This document shows positions 58,761 through 64,000 of a stretch of 64,000 nucleotides of DNA, one piece after another. The notes beneath the pieces were generated by a model that had not been told where the DNA came from, did not search any database, and saw nothing but the letters and a program-made list of their open reading frames with translations. The translations under genes and the position numbers were made by a program. Each line of letters begins with the position of its first letter. Within the stretch, counting starts at the first letter, position 1. The DNA comes from Parus major. Lineage: Eukaryota; Chordata; Aves; Passeriformes; Paridae. The stretch is from contig NC_031778.1 of the NCBI RefSeq assembly GCF_001522545.3, positions 21,540,247-21,604,246 on the forward strand, read 5' to 3'.

Positions 58761-61700
58761 GTGTCTCCACAGCCCCCTGCAAGAGCACTTTTTACAGCCC
58801 AGTACCTGGCTGTGAAGCAAACCCAGTTTTTCACCTATTTTTTCCCCGTTCGAGAAGCCGAGAAACACCCAGGAGATAAACTGAGGCAGAGATACCAGTT
58901 CTGACCTCCCTGTGCTGGCAGTGGCACTCTGGTAGGTACCATTAGGATTTTGGAATTCAGCTTTACCTTTTTTTTAAGGTTTGTGTTAGTCTGTGGAGCA
59001 GAACACACGAGCCAGACCTGAGCAGTGCAGAAAGGCTGTCTTGATTCATTGCACTCATATGATTTTGGCTGCAGTAAATTCACTCTCCTGCTACAGCATG
59101 CAATTTGAGGGTTTATTGAATGCTGGCACAACCAGAGGGGAATCATCAAAGTGGAGATAATTGCAGGGCTCTCGTTGCTTCCGCTGTCATTGCTTTACCA
59201 GCTATTGTCTCACTGCTCGGGAGAGCATGGCCAAAGACCTCTCAAAAGAAATAAAATAGTAAAAAACATCAATTTTATCCCTTCTTCTATTTCTTTTCCT
59301 TGTGGTAGGACTTCCTCTTATATGTGATTCTTTACAGTCTCCAGGAAGTTTTCGGTTTCTTCTCCTATTTCACTGTCCCTTTATTCTGAAAACCTTTACA
59401 CAAGATCCTGTCCTTTCTGTATTGCTAGCACCCAAAATCTTAGCCCATTTCTGTTTGAGGCAGAAACCTAACACATCTCCTCCAGCAGAAGTTTAGCCAG
59501 TGGAATCACTGCTGAAGCTTTCTGTTCACCTCAGCAGGCACCAGGAGAGGGGCTTCTCCCTCCAGCCTGCTCCTGCTATTTCTCTTCCCTGCTCTCCCTC
59601 CACTTCAATTCCCCTAAAAATCGCCTGGAGATCATTGGCCAGTTCAGCAAAGACAACTGCTCCATCACAGCCGAAATCTGAGCTCACACATATGGTTGAA
59701 GTTAAACTAAGGTCTTCTTCCCAGAAATGCTTTGTGGAGTTCTTCTCCAGGCAAGTCTTTTCCAGTAAGATAGTGTCTCCTCGCCTGCTATTTTGCTTAG
59801 TCTTGCTTTCTTTTATCTTCCTTGTCGAACTTAAATGTCGCCATTCACTGCTAGCAGATGTGGTTTGGGATTCCTACATTCTTTTATGCCTTTATTTCAG
59901 TGCTTTCATCACATCTTCTCTTTCAGCTAGGTGAATCAAAGGCCTTTCCATAGTCCAGTCAATGCGAGCTATACATGATGGCTTGTTTTATTTGGCAATC
60001 TTCTCCAGAATGTGATTCATTGTCTGCAGGTGATTCATAGTTAGGAAATTACTTCTGAACCCTGCCAGTGCTTGTGGTTGATTAAAGTTCAGAAGTCCCT
60101 GTAGTCTGTTCACCAGCGCTTTTTTGTCAACTCAAATATTTGTGTGCAGTAAAGAGCAGTAAAAAAGTGGATGTGCTACTGACATGAGCAATTTACTTGA
60201 ATGTTTGCATCTTTAGAAAGTCCTACCAAAATATCTAGAACTGGCATGAAACTGTTTCACAATGTCTGACTAAATGAATCACGTTTTACAAATAAATATC
60301 TGTCAAATCGCTCAATTACTCCAGATCCAGTCATTAAGCAATAAAATAAAGCAGTAAATAGGAGACATCTGCTGCAAAGTGCTACAGAAACATAAGCATC
60401 TTTCTCAAGTTACCTTCTTTGCATTTTGGTATAATGATTCACCAAAAATGCCTTACTCAGGGCAATCAAACATTAGAAAATTGTCCACCCCAACACAATA
60501 TTGGCATAGCATGGTACCTTACCCAAATACATCTTGGTGGAGGCAACCTAGGAACTGATGAGCTGAAGTGATCACCATTATTGGGTGAGCTCAGATGGTT
60601 CTGGGTACTGAAAACTTGAAAGAAAAACAGCATTGGAAGTCATTGCTTCTGATCTTGAATTGATTTTTTTTAAAAGATGTGAATGCTGCCCTTCTTTTGA
60701 AAGATAATATTTCCCATAATGGCTGAGAGAGAACCCAACTTTGTCTTTACATCAAAGGCTCTTGTAGGAATAATGTTAAAACTCAAGGCATGGATGGTCA
60801 AGGGGCTTGAAAACTGACTCCCTCAGGATCTCCTGCTCATTACCATTACAGTCCAAACCAGCAGGAACCAAATCCCAAGGCTGGCAACATCCAGGGAGCT
60901 GCAGCCCGACAAAAATGGGGGTAACAGCTTGTGTCAGTCAGGCACGTCCACAAATGAACTGCCACTTTCCCCAGAAGCATGAGGGGCTTTTTGGCAGCAT
61001 CATCCTACAGTGTTGACACAGAAAATGGTATTTCCAAGAATACAAATCAATTTGAGTACCTTTTGGAAAGGCAGTCAGATAACAGCGAATTTATGGACCT
61101 GTAGCCTCTTCACTTTGCTTTTGGGCAGCTCGGGCTCATTGCTTCATCCAGAGTGTCAGTTTGCAGTGCTTGATCTGCACTTCTTTGAGAAAGAAAATAT
61201 TTTTAAAACTTATCTTGATAGTTATAGAATTTCATATGAAAGATACATTTTTCCTGCCAAAAGATTCCTACAATTCTCAAGAAGCACTTCAAAACTGGTA
61301 GAGCTGGACTGACATTGCATATTTTACTGGTAATGGAGCATAGTAAAAACAGAAATGGAAAGAATAGGCAAGTACCCAAAGCTGCATTATCACAGAAGTA
61401 TCAGCTCCTTTCAGACCTTTTCTTGGATAACATTTCAGCACCAGCAGCCCTACCTAAAATTTGGCTCATGGATTGTGTTTAGAACTGAAATTGTGTGTAT
61501 TAAACCCACACCTAGGCAGATTTCTGTGTTTAATTCAAAATTCTTCTCTAAACAAATTCTGTAACTTCTCCATGCTTCAGGTTGCAGCAGCTTCTCTGTA
61601 CTTATCTCCAGATGGAGATGGTTTTTTGCCAGAACTGAGGTTTTAAATATCTATTTAGTGACTTTAGTTACTTTCCACAGTTCTCACAAGCCTAAAAAAC

Positions 61701-64000
61701 TCCAGCAAGTGCAATGTTTTTAAAAAACTTCTAAACTTCTCCCACTGTGTTTGTTCAGACAAATATTTCCACTGACTTCAATTCCTCCCAGGAGAATTTA
61801 CTGTGGAGAAAAAATGGTTAAAAAAAATTCTCTCAGGATTTGACTGACTGTAAGTGTCAGCAACTTAGTAAAAACATTGGGACATAGTGAAGTTTAAATT
61901 GGATTAAAAAAAAAATAAATCCATAAAACAGGAGGTTAAGACCTCAGTTTTCCATCTCATCCAAGAAACTGGGTCTAGTATAAATTAAATAAAGTTGTTC
62001 AACAAGTAGGAGCTGAATGGTTGACTTAGAAGACATAGAAATGCTCCTGCTCAGGGGAGGTTTTCCAAAAGCCATCAGCTGCTTTCTGCCAGCTGCCACA
62101 AACATCTGCAGGTCTCGCTGGCTCAGCAACGCTCCAGGTTAGATTTGCCTGCTCAGATCAGCCAAAAACGCTCCTCTTTTATAAAAAACTACAAGCAAGG
62201 ACAATGAATTTGGCGTTTTCTTCATCAACAGAGCTCAGCTTTGAATTCCTGCCTCATTTAGCCAAAGATATTTGTCTGGGTCGCTGTTCCTCTTTGACAG
62301 TTTAGATATCGGTGCACTTCGCCTTCGTGCAAACATGTGCTTTTTATTTCAGGCTATGCAAAACTATGTCAAGATGGTAGGGAAAATACATCCTCCTGCA
62401 TCCCAGGATAAAAAGGATGGCAGTCCATTCAAATTCAAGTCCACTCTTCCATGACAAGTGCATGCACATCTAGCTGATAAATGCATTTATTTCCAGTGTC
62501 CCTCTATGGTGCAGATGCCAAGAGAAGAACAAACTCCACCATGAGTGGAAGAAGGTCCTTCAGGAAGAGCCATGCCTCTGGCTGATCTATTCCTGGACTA
62601 TATTTTTAATTAACTTGAAAATGACCAAAACAACAAATGTGTCTTTCAAGTAGAACTCAAAAGGCAAAGAACACAAAGCAATGAAACACAAAACTAGTCT
62701 GGTTCTGCTCCTTTTCCTGAAAGAAAAAGCAGTGCTTTTATGAAACTCCAGTGCTCCCAGTTATGATGTAGAGACTCAACACATATTGGGAGGAAGTGGA
62801 ACTGTGCCTTTCTGAAATAAACCCCCCTGACTGAGTGTCATGCTCAATTCCACACAAGGAGAAGACAAATGCTGATGGATCCAGTGTCCACATGCATTCC
62901 AGGCATCAGAAAATGGGGAGGGAGGTTATAACATCATCTGGAGTTGGCTGGTCCCATGGGACATTTTTAGGACATATAAAACAAATTTAAAACAAACATT
63001 GAACACGAAGCACTAACATGGTGAGAGCCCTTCTTGAAAGCCTGAAGAGGCTTCTTGGAAACAACAACTCTTTGGAATCATTTACAAATGCTGCCCCATC
63101 TGTAAACACAAGAAACATCCTTAATGTAAACAGAGTCCCTGGCTCTGGAAGTGCGAGGAGAAATGAACAGGAAGCAGGGCAGCAGAAGGAGGAATAAATC
63201 AGTGACAGACTTTTATGAAATAAGACATCTTGGTCCTTGTGCTTATATGCACACACCAAAATCACTTATTAAGTCCACATGGATCCAGTGAGCTCTTTGG
63301 AAAAGACAGCCTGAAGAGATGAGGAACATGAAAGGAGCATCTAGAAACAGATGGGATATGAGGTTTGCAATAAACCTGAACACAGACAGGGATCTCACAG
63401 AGCAGCAGCTAAACTGCCTCGTGCTGTGAGCCCATCAAATTTCACAAGCTTAACAACATTGGACTGACTCTGTAGATGGGGATGAGAATTTGCAGAGGAT
63501 AAATCCAGCCAGTTACGTGGGGCTGATGAGCTGTGTGGTTCAGCTGTAAGGATGTTTCCTCCAGGAAAATGCAAGGTCCCTTTGTAGCTCATTGCTGGAA
63601 TCAGCAGCTTCTCAGTGGGATTTGCCAACGTATCTTGCCTGGTCCACGGTTAATTAAAGGATCATACAATTCCCTTTCCTCTTCTGCCCGTGCCAGAAAT
63701 TCTTGTTCTAAGCCTGGATCTGGATCTCACTTTGAAATAAAATTTTTAAAGAATCCCCAGTGAGTGTCTGGTAGTATTCCATAGTTATTATTTGTGTTAT
63801 AGGAAGACCAACAGAGCCAAAAATAAGATGAGAGCAAATATGGTCATCTCTGTACCAATATAGTGTAATTCTTCTTATCCTGGAGAACTTAGAAAAACAG
63901 GAAGAAATGGACAGAAATTCAGAGACAGGTAAATTAGCATTGCAAGAGAATAAACTCTTGGTTCCTTGATATCCCCCACAGTGTCCTGTCCCTCCACCCA

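Larger units (their letters stand above)
48790..64000. other. Intergenic region downstream of MECOM
   Basis: Fifteen kilobases without a supportable gene on either strand. Open frames are short and overlap each other without family resemblance. Content: an A-rich stretch at 48820-48852, CR1 remnants at 53053-53275 and 58067-58121, a 19-base T run near 55139, a CCT-type pyrimidine run at 57488-57520 and a CpG-rich patch at 58490-58760. Confidence 0.8.

Noticed and set aside
58352..58834. 160-codon minus-strand open frame in the orphan CpG patch
   Set aside because: No domain or homologue recognised; GC-rich sequence lowers stop frequency. Kept only as context for the CpG patch.

Overview
This is a vertebrate window, most likely from a bird and perhaps a songbird. 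Nearly all of 1-48.8 kb is one plus-strand gene. It is recognised as MECOM (the MDS1-EVI1 complex locus, also PRDM3/EVI1) from an almost continuous match to the known protein. Bird origin is inferred from seven CR1 LINE fragments with the typical 3' end (ATTCTRTG repeats), one small LTR and compact introns. The species cannot be told from the sequence.

Layout. Bases 1 to about 240 are a CpG-rich block with a good splice donor at 159. This is the expected place for the internal EVI1 promoter and its non-coding first exon. Fifteen exons with coding capacity then follow from 1254 to 47170, all with GT-AG introns and consistent reading phase. Exon 2 (1254-1388) and exon 3 (11628-11730) carry the C-terminal part of the PR domain in the long MDS1-EVI1 form. 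The EVI1-only start codon lies in exon 3 at 11682. Exons 4-7 encode zinc fingers 1-7, and exon 7 continues into the repression region with CtBP-binding motifs. Exon 9 is a 27-base microexon. Exons 10-12 encode zinc fingers 8-10, exons 13-15 the acidic C-terminal region, and exon 16 the C-terminus and stop. Joined from 11682, the exons give a 1,054-residue EVI1-type protein. The 3' UTR runs to about 48.78 kb and ends with an AATAAA signal. The MDS1 promoter and first exons lie beyond the left edge.

From 48.8 to 64 kb I found no supportable gene on either strand. This stretch holds two CR1 remnants, a CpG-rich patch near 58.5-58.8 kb and otherwise unremarkable sequence.

How it works together: one locus can make a PR-domain form from the upstream promoter and a PR-less form from the internal CpG island. 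Alternative splicing adds further forms. Those visible here are an acceptor inside exon 7 that removes fingers 6-7, the 27-base microexon and a tandem NAGNAG acceptor at exon 6. I did not find a new biological system. The points most worth a second look are these isoform switches, the upstream ORFs in exon 2, and several CpG-retaining non-coding blocks that could be regulatory.
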